DNA of 64,000 nt from Haplosporangium gracile (lineage: Eukaryota > Mortierellomycota > Mortierellomycetes > Mortierellales > Mortierellaceae), in assembly GCA_015499985.1 (NCBI GenBank), contig JAAAUF010000001.1, positions 12,068-76,067 on the forward strand. The letters are read 5' to 3'. Below the pieces are notes generated by a model. It did no database searches, had not been told where the DNA came from, and was given only the letters and a program-made list of their open reading frames with translations. This document shows positions 35,091-47,076 of this stretch, in pieces; within the stretch, counting starts at the first letter, position 1; every line of letters starts with the position of its first letter. A program made the position numbers and the translations under genes.

Positions 35091-36409
35091 GATGTTGTTG
35101 TTGATGTGGTTGAGCGATGGCGAATGAGGGGTGATGGGGGTTGTAGTAGTCGGTTGGGGAGAGGGTGAGCGAGGGTAAGTTGAGGGCGGAGTGGGCGACG
35201 GGTGGAGGGAGGAAAGTCGAGGGGGGGAGGAGAGTGACGGAGAAGAAGTGAAAGGAGGGAGCAGGGGCGACGATTAAGGCCGGGGGAGTAGTAGGGGGAA
35301 GAGGAAGAGGAAGAGGGGAGCAGAGGAGGAGGAGTTTGACGACGATGCAGGTGCTCGGATGAAAAGTGGAAGAGGGACTTGTCTTCTTGTGGATCGTCGT
35401 CGGACATGCTGTGTGTCTGTTGATTTGTCTGTCATTGAAAATCAGAGTTAAAGTAGGAAAAATATAACGGGAAAAAAGGGTGGAAGAAGGTGCGTCATTG
35501 AGACACTTCTTCGGAGAGCATCAAGGAAGGGAGAAGGAAAAAAAAAAAACACCCAGACAGACTATTAACGTCGCAGATACAAATACAACGGAAGACAGCG
35601 AGAACAATAGAAAGATAGAAGCCGTTCTACGATGGTGGGGCTGACTGATGGACCGTTAGAACCGAGATGGAACAACCGATGGAAGAAGAGTAAAGGTGGT
35701 CGACATGATCAAGCTTGAGAATGCAAGACGACAGATCGACTGGGAATGGAAGGGTCAGTTGGACAAGGTGGTAAGGTAAAGTAGGCTGGACTGGGAGGGA
35801 CTAGAAAGGCGACAGGTAAGGAGCGAATGATGTTCAAATACAAGCAGGTAATGCAGCATACCCATCGATGGAGTGGTATGTTTGTGCAATTGTCTCCACG
35901 CTAGCTTCTCGATGGCAGCCGCGAGACAACAGGCAACACGCCACTGACAGACAAAGAAAAGGACATAAAGGAGGTTGTGATTATTCTCCCCGATGAGACA
36001 TGTTCGAAGCGGGCCCTGAACCAAATCGATTCGCTCTATTAATGACGGGTAACAGTAGAAAATACATAAAAAAAACGTCGAGGGATAGACTACGTGTGAA
36101 TCTGGACCGTATATCTGTTCATAAGCCCCTCTTAGCACTCGTTTCTTTGATCCTCTCTCATTTTTTGCGTAACCATGCCAAAGCATGCAAATGTGGCGGA
36201 GCAAGCGCCTTTTTTTATGCGGGTTTGGTCCAATTTTAGTTTATTTTTTCAGGGGAAAGGGATATCTACAGCTTATGTTCAGGGTAACGGGGCGATGCAT
36301 TGCGTGAAAAAAAAAGGCGCACACCAGAATAGAAAAAAAGAAATGGCGATGATAAATGTGGCAAAGAAAAAAAAAAAGAAAAAGATTATCAGTTCAAAAA
36401 GTCGGCATT
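35091..36409. other. Upstream region of the channel gene, no separate gene
   Basis: From 35407 down to about 35228 a minus-strand frame reads MSDDDPQEDKSLFHFSSEHL and SSSPYYSPG, a credible N-terminus for the channel. The frame leading into the annotated start opens downstream of a TAA near 35272. A G7 run (C7 on the minus strand) at 35221-35227 lies between them; one added base there would join the frames. The remainder to 36409 shows nothing beyond the 3' end of the neighbouring membrane protein gene. Confidence 0.45.
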
Positions 36410-37149
36410 TTATGCCTTGGGATAAGCCATCTGGATCTGAGCCTGAGTGTTGTACTCATGATCATGCATGTGCTTGACCTCGCCAGTGTAGCGGCTAGCA
36501 ACCCAGCCGCAGAGGGACATGATAAAGGTCTGCACGGCCAAGATAACGCCAGCAACGATGAGGGCGAGTCTGTAGCAGGTGTTGACATCGTCCTCGAGGG
36601 TTGAGGAGTTGTAGAGCGTGTTGTCGTTGATGATCGATGTGCGGCAGACATCACGGGCATTCTCCTTCTGGGAGGTGGCAAGGACGACAACGGTGATGAT
36701 GTTGAGGATGGTGACAATGATGGTGGTGGTCCACCAGAGGACGGAGAAGTTCTTGGCCAAAGGATAGACCTTGCACAACACACTCAGCATGCCGCTAAGC
36801 CCTACGAGACCGTAGACGCCGGTAGCAACATATCCGGCGATCTTTGAGGTTTGATCTATTTACAAGAGCGGTAGAGGGATGGTGAGGAGGAGGATGATGT
36901 TTAGCGTCGTGCCACTTGTTGGAATGGGATGATGAAAAAGTAGTGAGCTAGATAACAAATGTAATGTCATGATTCATTTGGTTAGGTTGCTGTGGTTGCT
37001 GTGGTTGTTTGTGACTTACCAGCATCAGCCACTCTCAAGACGGACCAGAGGTTGAGACCGCCAAGACCGAGAGCAATTAAGGAGATGATGAAGACTCCGA
37101 AGCGGAGGGGAATGCAGCAGCAGCAGTAGTCTCTGTGTTGAGGGGCCAT
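36410..37149 (-). CDS. Four-helix membrane protein with N-terminal CCCC motif, copy A
   Basis: Exons 37149-37020 and 36855-36410 give 191 residues. The N-terminus MAPQHRDYCCCCIPLRFG is followed by a first membrane helix (FIISLIALGLGGLNLW), then three more: near VATGVYGLVGLSGMLSV, VLWWTTTIIVTILNIITVVV and LALIVAGVILAVQTFIMSLC. A loop with two cysteines (DVCRTSI and NTCYRLA) lies between helices 3 and 4, so it may be lumenal or outside. The tail is short and hydrophilic. The cysteine run next to the membrane looks like a palmitoylation site (inference). No enzyme motif. It resembles small fungal tetraspan proteins of unknown function and is paralogous to the gene at 39236-40023. Confidence 0.85.
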
Positions 37150-37413
37150 TTGTATGTATGTATGTGTAGATGTGCGCGTGTGTTTAGTGGTTGTTGGTTG
37201 TTAGAGAAGGAAGAGGTACTGCTGTTGTGTCGAAGTTGTTGATAGTTGTTGTTGTAGGACTGAGTATTATTGATGTTGATGTTGTGAGGGTGAGTGAGTG
37301 AGAGCGGGTGGGTAGTTCTTCTGAAGAAGGTAGAAAAAAGAGCAGAGTAGAGTAGAAAAGATGAAAGATGAGGATGGTGAATAAAAAAAAAAAGAGAAGC
37401 GAGAAGCGGCGCC

Positions 37414-37423
37414 CTTTTATATA
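37414..37423 (-). promoter_or_regulatory. TATA element upstream of membrane protein copy A
   Basis: On the minus strand the decamer reads TATATAAAAG, 265 bp upstream of the start codon. The same ten bases occur before copy B. Confidence 0.5.
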
Positions 37424-39235
37424 ACTTTTTTATGATTCTTCGACTGTCTGTATCATAGAGAAAAAAACCACCGTTTAACCCTCATTGGTTGTTCGTTCAC
37501 TAGTAAAACGACGTAGTACAGCAGGTGCTCCGCCCGCCTGGTATGTGTGTCACTCTCCTTTCTTTCTCCAAAGATACAATGAGAGGGAGTGTCTTTCTTT
37601 AGAAGGGTAGAAGAGAACGACAAGAATAAACAACACAATAGCACCGCCCTATTTTTAGGCTGAAGAGGTGGAAGAGTCGTCCTTTCCCCTAGATCAAATT
37701 CAGCCCTGGCACTCACTCACACTCACCCACACTCCTTGCAACCTGCAAGTATGGGCTGGAGTGGTTGAGAGGATAAGAATAAGAATGAATGGCAAACGGA
37801 CAAAGGCAAAGGGAGCGGGAAGAAGAGAGAGAACACTTCAAAATACCAACTTTGCTCACCACATACATCTATATATGTCTCCTCCCTTCATCCTTAGCCC
37901 ATACAATTCTTGTTCAAAAAAAGGCCTCAAAAATAAGAATTAGTCTCGACCAAAACGGAGTTTAAGAATCGATTCAGGGAAGGGAAGGGAAAGAGAAAAA
38001 AAAAACAAAAAAAGAGTTGGGCTGTGGGCTGTGCCACCCACGACAAACATGCTCCCTTGCCTCCACTTACTTTCATCAGAGTACAGCCCCATGGACATAT
38101 ATGCAGCTCCTGTATGCCACTCAGCACGGACTAAATTTGCCGCGGACGACAGATAAGACAGAGGATACATCGTGGGCTTGGTTCAACAGGCATTCCCTCT
38201 TCTCCTTCCTCCCCCCCTTCCCCCTCCCTTCTTCTGTTGTCTATCCCATTCGAAAGAGGTGGTGGAAAGGGCACTGCATCAGATTTCAATTTAGGGCATG
38301 CATGGTCGGTGTCTCAATTCAACTTCCTCCTTTTGTCTGTCCATCTTTTCTCTTTTCTCTCTCTTCATCTTCTCAACTATGCCATTGGCAGTGCAGGGAA
38401 GATATGCAAATGCGAGGCAAAAGAGAGGAAGACAAGTGAATAAACCGGGCTAGGGGGAAAGACAAGACAAAAACAAAACAAATAGAAAACAATAGTGGGT
38501 GGTAGGGAATGGAAAAAGTACAGTGAAAGAAAAACAAAGGAGATCCAGACCGCGTGGACACCGAGGAATAATTTTTCTGGGAAAGGCGTTGAAGCATGAA
38601 CATCGTTTTTTAGCCGGTCAACCAAAACTAGATCATAAAGTTGCTCTCTCTCCTTTACGCTTTCAGCCTCGGAACTGTGTCCTTGAGAAACGTTCTATTT
38701 CTATGGCTGGTGTCGTTCATCTAGTCGAAAGAGCGTCTTGGTCGTAGTATTATTGGGGGGGTTTTGTCCTCTCCTCATGGGTTTGAACGAATGGTTGACT
38801 TATATTTCGTGTCAAAACCCAATATTTTTACATTCGCAACCAATAAAGAGTGCAATGGTCTAGAACAATTTTTTTTTCAGGCATCTCCTGTCCAGGAGTA
38901 TTGCGAATCACAGAAAATCAAACCCCCCATGTCCTAAGCTCCCTCACAATCGAATGGAAAACTACCAGAGTATATCACGGCATGTAGCAAGGAACGCCAC
39001 CGGGGTTTATTAGTTCCTTTTCGCGTCCATTTCGTTAGTCGATTTGGTTTGTCAACATTTCGCGTCTTTTTAAGCCCCTGCCCTTTTTCAAATTTTGGAA
39101 GTTTGGAGTCGAGAGCATACAATGACAAACGTTTTTTTTATTATGGTGACTGAGATACGTAGCTAAGTAGATAAAACTAAATAAGAAAAGAACAGAAAAA
39201 AAGTACAACCCGCAAAAGGAGACCTAAAAAAAACT
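37424..39235. other. 1.8 kb intergenic, no gene seen
   Basis: AT-rich and CT-rich sequence with short frames only. It contains the upstream region of copy A and, at its right end, the 3' side of copy B. Confidence 0.5.
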
Positions 39236-40023
39236 TTAGGCGACCTCCTCCTCTTCTGGTTCATCGACAGACTTCAGTGCAGCCTTGATCGCGGCATCCT
39301 GTTGGACCTCCCTCAAGAACCGTTGGTTGATCCACCCAATCAAACACATGATAATAAACTGCACCCCCAATACCACTGCAGAAATCACCACTACCGTCCT
39401 ATAGCAATTATAAATCTGCGAGGCCGAGACGTCCGTCCCATCAGAGGAGGTTAAACTTTTCAGGCACTCGTATTCGATCTGCACACGGTCGTTCCTGGCG
39501 ACGAGGTAGACGTTTCCGATCGATAGAGCTAGGACGACGAGTGTGAGCAGCCACCAGAGGTAGGTATAGGTCTTTGTGATAAAGACGACCTTGGTCGCGG
39601 CGGAGGCTAGGCCCAGAAGGGCGATGAGAACTTGGAGGCCTGCGGAGATGAAGATCACGTACTTTGCTGCCTGGTCTCCTATTTTTGTAGAGAGAGAGAA
39701 AGAGCGCATCAAAGGATGTACAAAGAGGATTAATAAGCTGCTTGAGTACAGGGCTGTCGCCAACCGGTGTCCCAAAAACGAGATGAGACATAGAAAGGGA
39801 TCCCAGACGACGGAGTGAAGTCATTTTCACCAAGGATTTCATGTCAAGGAGAGACCATGCTATTTTTTTTTTCGTATGTACAGTGTACTATACCTGTATT
39901 GTTGGCGGAGTACTTCTGGTATGTAGTCGCGGCAGTGATGCAGAGGTACACGATAGAGATGGCGACCACAGCCGGTCTGAGCCGTATGCAGCAGCAGCAG
40001 AGATCACGGTCGGTTGGAGCCAT
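39236..40023 (-). CDS. Four-helix membrane protein with N-terminal CCCC motif, copy B
   Basis: Exons 40023-39894 and 39678-39236 give 190 residues. It starts MAPTDRDLCCCCIRLRPA and has four hydrophobic segments: VVAISIVYLCITAAT, YVIFISAGLQVLIALLGLA, YLWWLLTLVVLALSIGNVYL and TVVVISAVVLGVQFIIMCLI. A loop before helix 4 holds two cysteines (EYECLKS and IYNCYRT), as in copy A. The end is acidic (SVDEPEEEEVA). Both copies share the same first-exon length (130 bp), the same intron phase, the YLWW/VLWW third helix and a GW after helix 4 (CLIGWINQRFLREV against SLCGWVASRYTGEV), so they arose by duplication. Function unknown. Confidence 0.85.
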
Positions 40024-40344
40024 TTGGTTTTTTGTGTATCTTGAAAACGATGGAGGTTATTGAAAGTATGTTTTGAAGGGGCTGCTTGCTTGCGTTTAGT
40101 CGTTTCGAGGAGTAAACGCTGGTCGTTAAGAAAATGTACAATGACTGTGGTTGCTGGTAACGTTTCGTTATCCTGAGATTGCGCTAAACTGGACTGGACT
40201 CGAGATTCCTGGTGGATGGAAAGAACGAACGAATATGCTCGAGACGGCTTGGTCGTTTGAAGAAGGACTTGCTGGGCGAGAGTGGAGAGCGAATGTACAG
40301 GTTCGGACGGAGGGGAGGAGAAAACGATCAAGAGCAGGCCATCG

Positions 40345-40354
40345 CTTTTATATA
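40345..40354 (-). promoter_or_regulatory. TATA element upstream of membrane protein copy B
   Basis: The minus strand reads TATATAAAAG, 322 bp upstream of the start codon and identical to the element before copy A. Confidence 0.5.
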
Positions 40355-41107
40355 TCTTTTCCTTTCTCCCTCTCTTGCACTTTTTTGTCACTCACTCCTA
40401 TTCCTCTCTCTCTTCACCCCTCTTTTCTTACCCTTGGGTAGCCTCCAGACTGACCAGTGACAAGACAACTATAGAGGAAGGAGGGAATACAAAGAAAAAT
40501 GGGATTTTCTCCACACGCTTAGCAATGGCAATCCAGCACGTTGTTTTTGTTTGTGAAGGTCAGCGGCAAGGGTAGATCGACCCCCCCTCCCTTTGACCAT
40601 ATGGCAAAGGGGGTTGTTGTTGACCTGACCACATTTTTGTTGTCAGTTGTCACTTTCGCGTCGCTCCTTTTTTTTTGAAGTAGAAGAGGGAGGCAACAAA
40701 AAAACATGCAGGCATAAAGTTCAAACAAACAATTCAAAAAAATAGGGGGAGACCATGGAGACACGCAAAATGCTTATTTTTTATTTAATGGAGCTAACCA
40801 GATATTTGACTTTGCCACATCAATCATGAGGGGTGAAAAAAACACTTTTTTGTTATGTCTGTTACTGTCGCTATTAAGAAAGTCCTTGAAGGATGGTTTC
40901 ACAGGTGAACAGAAGTTAGGAAAACATAAACAACAAACAATCCTTTAACGCCTGATCATGCCGGGGAGGGGGAAGGGGTGGTCATTCAAGCAAACAGGAC
41001 CCAGACTTGGAGACTAAGAGTAATAAAGTACTGACTATGAAGTATGATAAAAAAAGAGTACAATGTGTTGTGTGTGCGTGTGTGTCTTGAGTGTTGGTGC
41101 GCGCTGT
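40355..41107. other. Intergenic, no gene seen
   Basis: Holds the upstream side of copy B and the 3' side of the CPSF30 gene. Only short frames. Confidence 0.5.
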
Positions 41108-42616
41108 CTACATGTCGTGGCTTCGTCCTTGTGGGCATCTGTTCGCGTAATGTCCCTTTTGCTGGCACTATGATAGGAAAAAGAGAAAGCGAGAGGAAAA
41201 TGGTTAATCTCAGTTCGATAATGGATACATACGAAAGTGTGCATAGGTTGGCAAAAGACGGCTTACCTTGAAGCAGGTAACATCTTCGACCTTGCGGAAC
41301 GTCTGAACCTCGCCTTCTCCACGTTGTGGCTATGTATCACAACGGAATGCAGAATAATCGTGAATTAGTAACTGGACAGTCAAAAAAAGCAATGGGCTTT
41401 AGTTGCGAATTCTTCTCATCGCACACACACATACCTCGTCGCGATCTCTGTCCTGCTGCATTGGTCGAGCTCCGATTCCGTCGTCCCAGTTGGGTGGAGG
41501 CAGCTCGTACTTTGGGCTACGATAGGCACGAACAAATAAAATGGTCAGTACTTGTTTTTCTTCACCACGGTTTTTTATCAGATCATATCGCCGCAAACGA
41601 GCGGGATGCTGCCTAAAGAGCCGCGACTTACTGTCCATTCGGGCAATTGGGCCCTTGGGGACACCATCCTGTGACATAGTTCTGACAAAGAACCTTTCGT
41701 GTATGCTTGTGTCGACAGTTGGGTCCATGCTTGCAGAATCCTCTTGCGTACCATGGACAATCCTTGATCTTACTCTCCGGGTCAATGTGAAGATACTATG
41801 TATGCAATTAAGCAGTAGCAGGATATTCAATGTTAGTGGCCACTCTTTTCATTCCACTACAAAGAACATATCTCTCTTAGAAACAGAAGAAACAAAAAAA
41901 AAAAAATACTTACGATACATTCGGTGCCATTGTTACATTCGCCATACTTGCTGTAGAACCAGCACTCGGGCATCTTCCTGAGGTTGTATTCATGCAAGAA
42001 CTCACAGTTGTCGCCCTTTTTGCAAAGTCCTCTGAGCCAATGTTTGCAGACAACGGCCTTTGATGGATCTGTCCTCACATGTCGGAACTGACAATTATTT
42101 CCTTTTGAGCAGTGTCCCTTAAGAAAGAATCTGCAAATATTGTCTCCCGTTTCTAAGAAATGAGTGTAAGCAAAGGAGAGTTTAGAGTGTTAGTATAACC
42201 TGGCACGTGTGCTAAAGATGTTGTGGTCTTTGCGGTTATGGATAGTTGCTGCTCCCATTGATACGCTTATTCGCAATAATTGACCAATGCTCCTTCCACA
42301 AAAACAGACAAGGTGCACTCCTCTTTTTGACAAATAGCACAACAAAACCAACTGAATTACTGTGCGGACAGAAATAAATGTTGGTGCCGCCATACGACGA
42401 CATCGTTTATTTTGGCAACAGAATCCATAAAGGAGGGTATTTGTAACAGTTGACGAGGAGTGCTAGGAAAGGTAGACTAGATAGAGACATACCTCCATTT
42501 TTCTTGGCTGTGCTTGTAATATCGAGTCCGACCTCGTTCCGGACATAGTCTTCAAATTCGAACGTATAGTCCTGAAAGTCGATTTCAGACGGTAGAATGG
42601 AGTATGCCATGGCCAT
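41108..42616 (-). CDS. YTH1: mRNA 3'-end processing factor CPSF30/Yth1 (CPSF4)
   Basis: Six exons: 42616-42493, 42152-41914, 41795-41632, 41516-41435, 41329-41267 and 41167-41108; 243 residues, between yeast Yth1 (208) and human CPSF4 (269). Five CCCH zinc fingers follow one another: CRFFLKGHCSKGNNCQFRH, CKHWLRGLCKKGDNCEFLH, CWFYSKYGECNNGTECIYLH, CPWYARGFCKHGPNCRHKH and CQNYVTGWCPQGPNCPNGH. The linker PKYELPPPNW is typical. A C-terminal CCHC zinc knuckle (CFKCQQKGHYANRC) is split by the last intron; yeast Yth1 lacks it and animal CPSF4 has it. The protein reads the AAUAAA signal within CPSF, in the nucleus. A second in-frame ATG lies six bases downstream of the chosen start. It diverges from the NADH kinase gene. 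Confidence 0.95.
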
Positions 42617-43088
42617 AGCTGATCAAGTACTTGTGTGTACCTCGCGCAGATGGTATGAGCTGGCTATTTATTTCTTGTTGTTTGGCAGGTTAATGTCGAG
42701 AGTGAACGAGGCGCGCGTTTAGTTCAGCTTAAGTTGACAGAAAGAGAGTGTGTGTGCGTCCGAGAGAGAGAGTCTAGTTCTTGTCTATTTGGGTTTCCTT
42801 GAATCGTCCTATTGTTCTGTACACTTGCTTGTTATCGAGAGTGAGAGTGGATGCCGATGGAGTCCAAGTTGAAAGAAAGAAAAAAGAATTGATTGTGTTG
42901 AGCATGCGGACTCTCATCTTTTTATGTGTCCTTCTCTGACTGTGTGTGACAGCCAAGATGACTAAGCCACCTCGATCTTTCCTAACCTGTGTCGATCGAT
43001 CCTGACCATTCACTAACAAAATAAAGTACCCTTTTTCTTCTTTTCCTTCCTTTGCACCACCAACCACACACACCCGTATTACTCAGGA
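42617..43088. promoter_or_regulatory. Divergent promoter of CPSF30 and NADH kinase
   Basis: 472 bp separate the two start codons. The sequence includes GA/CT-rich tracts on both sides; no clear TATA box was found. Confidence 0.45.
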
Positions 43089-45165
43089 ATGTCATTGCAC
43101 CGGACCACCATTCACTCCCTCCGAAAACCCTTCAGAGCACTCGTCTTCAAGACTCTACCACACCCTAGAGCGCCCCTTCACACCACCACCACCACCACCA
43201 CCACCACCAGGATATCGTCTTTGTTCCAGACTATCGCGCGACCTTCACCGTCCGATATCGCCTCCCTCCCAGGAACCGGACTTCACAGTCACTTCCACCC
43301 TGTAAGCACACCCAGGATCAGAGCCAAGCGCGTGTTGAGTTCCTCTGCACGTCAATCGAGGTCATTTTCTTGCTCACATTCTCGTGGAAGCAGTCAAAAG
43401 AAGCCCCTGGACCAGGATCGAGAGCTTGACCAGGATTTGGATTATTCAGGAGATCGGACTTTGGGTAGAAAGGGCGGATCCAATTCCGGATCAGGCGGGT
43501 CGCGTAGACTTACAGGCTCGCTGCCGACCAAGGCCAAGATGACCCTCGACACACCAGGTATACTGAGAGGCCCATTTTTTTTTGCGGGTACAATTGGTAA
43601 TTGCGCTGTGGTCGCAAGGTAAATGACTAATCCATGCTTTTCTTCGATTATAGGTGTATACCCAAAAGATGTTGCTCCCATTTATGACAAGGAACCGAGT
43701 CGAGAGATTCGTCAATCCTTTGGAACAACTTATGGGTAAATATCAGATCGTAGCCTTTCATACCTATAAAGAGGGCACTGCGAGCTGGTATTAATGCTTG
43801 TCTCTTGCTGTTGTCATTTATTAATAGTGGAAACTACAAGCTGCGCTGGGAGGAAGGACCAAGGACGATTCTTATCATCAAGAAGCCGAACGACGAACTA
43901 ACGGACAAGGCACTCGTGGAAGTAGCATCGTAAGTTGAAATCAAGGAACTCTCTATTTTTTTTTGATCGCTTCGTGTCCTGATTAGATACTCCGCATCCT
44001 GACTCACTTTTACACACGACCGTCTTCTTTTTTTGATGCAATGATAGCTGGATTCACACAAAATTCCCTCACACTAATGTTGTGGTCGAACCTGATGTTG
44101 CTGACGCCTTTGCAGAATCATTGCCGTTCGCTTATACCATCCCAGGTATGGTGCTCGCGGAACAATAAAGATTGAGATGTACTGCCGAGTATGACACTCC
44201 TGCATCAGATCGCTAACAGAACGCCTTTCATGTTGTTCTTTAGAGGGCAAGAGGGTTGAATACACACGTGTGACAGATTTGGTGATCACACTTGGAGGAG
44301 ATGGTACAATCCTTCACACATCGTCGCTGTTCAACTCTGCAGTACCACCAGTCATCTCGTTCTCAATGGGCACCCTAGGCTTCCTCTTGCCATTCCATAT
44401 CAATAACTACCAAACCGCACTTGCAAAGCTGATCGAAAACCGTAACGCCTCACTTTTGCTCCGCATGCGCCTCAAATGTACACTTCACGGACCGGATGGA
44501 CGGAGACTTCAGGCTAAAGATGGATCAGGACGGATTAACGACCTCACGGTTATGAATGAGGTAAACCTGCATCGCGGACGGTACCCACATCTGACGTCGA
44601 TTGGGTGCTTTGTTGATGGGCATATGATCACTGAAGCTGTCGCGGATGGGTTGATTATTGCTTCACCGACAGGATCGACTGCGTATTCGCTCTCGGCCGG
44701 TGGGTCGATTGTTCATCCTTCGATCCAGACTTTGCTTTTGACACCTATCTGTCCGCGATCGCTCTCTTTCCGACCCGTACTCCTCCCACCCAACGCCACC
44801 ATCCAGCTCAAGGTATGGCGCCAAGCACCGAAGCGGTTTTATTTTAGGGGACGATCGAGCTGTTGTTTTTTTTTTTTTTTGCATTCACGCGACGCATACT
44901 GACTGACTGGCGCTTCGTTTACATTTTGATTACATTGTAGATTGGAGAAAAGTCGCGAGGACCGGCAGAGGTATCACTCGACGGCAAAGAGACATTCTTT
45001 CTGGACAAGAACGAGTTCCTTCAGGTGTGCATGTCCCCCTTCCCCATGCCATGCGTCAACAGAGTTCATGCGGGCGAGGACTGGATGAAGGATATCAACG
45101 ATCTCTTGAAGTGGAACCAGAGCTTCCATAACAAGCAAAGTATGAGCCATTACATCTCGGAATAA
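43089..45165 (+). CDS. Mitochondrial NADH/NAD kinase (POS5-like)
   Basis: Six exons: 43089-43557, 43654-43735, 43828-43929, 44048-44145, 44244-44812 and 44941-45165; 514 residues. The first 100 residues are rich in Arg, Ser and Thr and poor in acids, fitting a mitochondrial presequence, and contain a run of nine Thr from an (ACC)n tract. The kinase fold shows NYKLRWEEGPRTILIIKKPN, the ATP/diphosphate motif GGDGT at 268-272, FSMGTLGFLLPF, the NE motif in LTVMNEVNLHRG, and DGLIIASPTGSTAYSLSAGG. It phosphorylates NAD(H) to NADP(H) with ATP. Placement with yeast Pos5 rather than the cytosolic Utr1/Yef1 is inferred from the presequence and the FPHTNVVVEP context. It runs tail to tail with the SNF8 gene, 108 bp apart. 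Confidence 0.9.
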
Positions 45166-45273
45166 AGACAAGTGGCTAGCAGCAAGGTTGTTTCCTCATC
45201 CTCATAAAATCGAAAGCGATTGTTGTGCGGATGAAATTGAACGATAACAGGGAGAACGCTGGAATATTTATTA

Positions 45274-46713
45274 TCACGTGCTGGTGGCTGTTGATGCGTA
45301 GATATCGTCGTCTTCGGGTTCAAAGAATCCAGGGACCCAGTATTCATGTGGTTCTGTTTGCTGGTCGATCCACATGAGACTGTCGCTCAGTAATGTATCC
45401 TAATGGTTCAATTCACAGCAGAGGGGGGTGTTAGTACAAAACAGTGTATTGAGTGTTAGTCTGACGATGATCTGAACGAAAAGGTGGAGGAGGACTTACC
45501 AGTGCTGTCTTGGCACGACCGCTTTCCCAGCCAAGCCTTTCGCCTATCACATTGATATTAACATGCCCGTTTGTTTTCTAATTCAACGAGAGAGAGAGAG
45601 AAAACAACATCCGGGTGTGTCAGCATGGTCCCACTTTTGACAGGCAAGGAATATACTATGCAACATTGAGATTCTAAACGCCTTTCTTCGCCATCATTGT
45701 TACCTGTACGAGTCCCAGGACAATAGATTGGTCCCTGTTAAGTTCCCTCGGTACAGAACTAACCATCTTCTTATCCCCAATCTGTAGCACTTGGAACCCA
45801 CTCCCCAGCGGCGCCAAAGTCTTGATCGACCTCAACACATCGTCCTCCGTTACCTCCATCCCGTTATTATCCCTATTCGTCATGGTTACCCACTTGTTTG
45901 CAAGTTTGTTGATATGGCTGTTGCTGTTGTAGGGGATGTTGGGTAGAGCCTTGTTGGCATTGGGATCCCGTAATCCACGCATCCGTTCGACGCGTCGTTT
46001 GACTTCTGAGAGCTCCATGAGCCCCCCGTTCAAGACTCGTGTTGACAGACAGACGTCAATGATCTGAATCCCGAGCTCGTAATAAAAGTCTCCTACACCC
46101 AGCAGCTCACCCCATACACCCTTGCTCGCTAAAACGAAAAAGTGTAGCAAAAACAAGCTCAAATTAATCATTACAGCACCAAGAAGTCGTCCCTTTGCAG
46201 CTTTATCATGGATCAACAAGTCCCCCTCCAAGAAAGCATTAAACCATCAGAAAAAAAAAAACGAGGACGCTTACAGGCCAAGGGGTCGACACCAATATTG
46301 CCGCACATCTTTTGAAAGTGCATACGAAAGACGGGATCCTTCTGGATATCCTTGCGATGGTTCCGTGCAAAGTTCTCGAGATTTGATCTGAATGTATCAA
46401 GCTGGCCCTGAAGCTGCTCCATCTGGTTGTCGGAAATCGACTGCCCTACTCGTTGGTACGATTCCTAGTAAAGATAAGGGGGGAAAGAAGTGCCAATTAT
46501 ACGCGAGAAAGGACAAGGACGAGTATAGAAGAAGGAATGGTGAGGTGTGAAGCAGTGCAAGGTTAGCACATGACTCGCGAAGTAAGCTAGCATCGTCGGT
46601 GCATTCCCTTTGTAACTAGATGCATTTCACCCTTGGAAAGGAGTTCAACTTGCATTTGTTGCTTTTAGGCGCTCAGTGTATGCTTTGGCTCCAAGGGCTC
46701 GTTTTCTGTTCAT
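45274..46713 (-). CDS. SNF8: ESCRT-II subunit Vps22/SNF8
   Basis: Five exons: 46713-46654, 46464-46275, 46128-45704, 45577-45500 and 45399-45274; 292 residues. Family hallmarks: an N-terminal MNRKRALGAK, a long helix (MEQLQGQLDTFRSNLENFAR), then FQKMCGNIGVDPLASSKGVW, ELLGVGDFYYELGIQIIDVC and NGGLMELSEVKRRVERMRG; then winged-helix segments ending GFQVLQIGDKKMVSSVPREL and GWESGRAKTAL. ESCRT-II helps sort ubiquitinated cargo into multivesicular bodies on endosomes. The first intron only keeps frame with a GC donor (GCAAGT at 46653). About 25 extra residues (NANKALPNIPYNSNSH) are inserted between the core helix and the first winged helix. The C-terminus is acidic. Confidence 0.93.
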
Positions 46714-47076
46714 TGCGTTTAGTTAGATTGTGCGGTTGATGGTTAAAAGGCGTTGCATCAAAGCCAGACAGCGTCTGCATAGAGTTCAATTCGTGGCACA
46801 AGCCTAGATAACGTGACTATCTTCATTTTGTATTTGCAAGGGTGTACGCGAAAAAGGGTGGCGAGTGCCAAGAGTTGACAACATTGTCCGCTACAAGTGA
46901 TTGGCCCAGGGCCAGGGAAAGATAGAGAAAGAAGGAGTGTGTGTGTTGGAACTGGGAAGTCTCAGAAAGCGACCAGAAAGTATAGAAAAGTAACGTATAG
47001 CGATGAAAAGAGAGCTCTCTTGGTGGCGATCGAGAAAAAGGCTGGCGGGTCGCAAAGCCAGTGGATGAAAAGACGC
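46714..47076. promoter_or_regulatory. Spacer upstream of SNF8
   Basis: 363 bp between the SNF8 start and the stop of the next minus-strand gene. It must hold the SNF8 promoter and the neighbour's 3' UTR; no clear element was seen. Confidence 0.35.
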
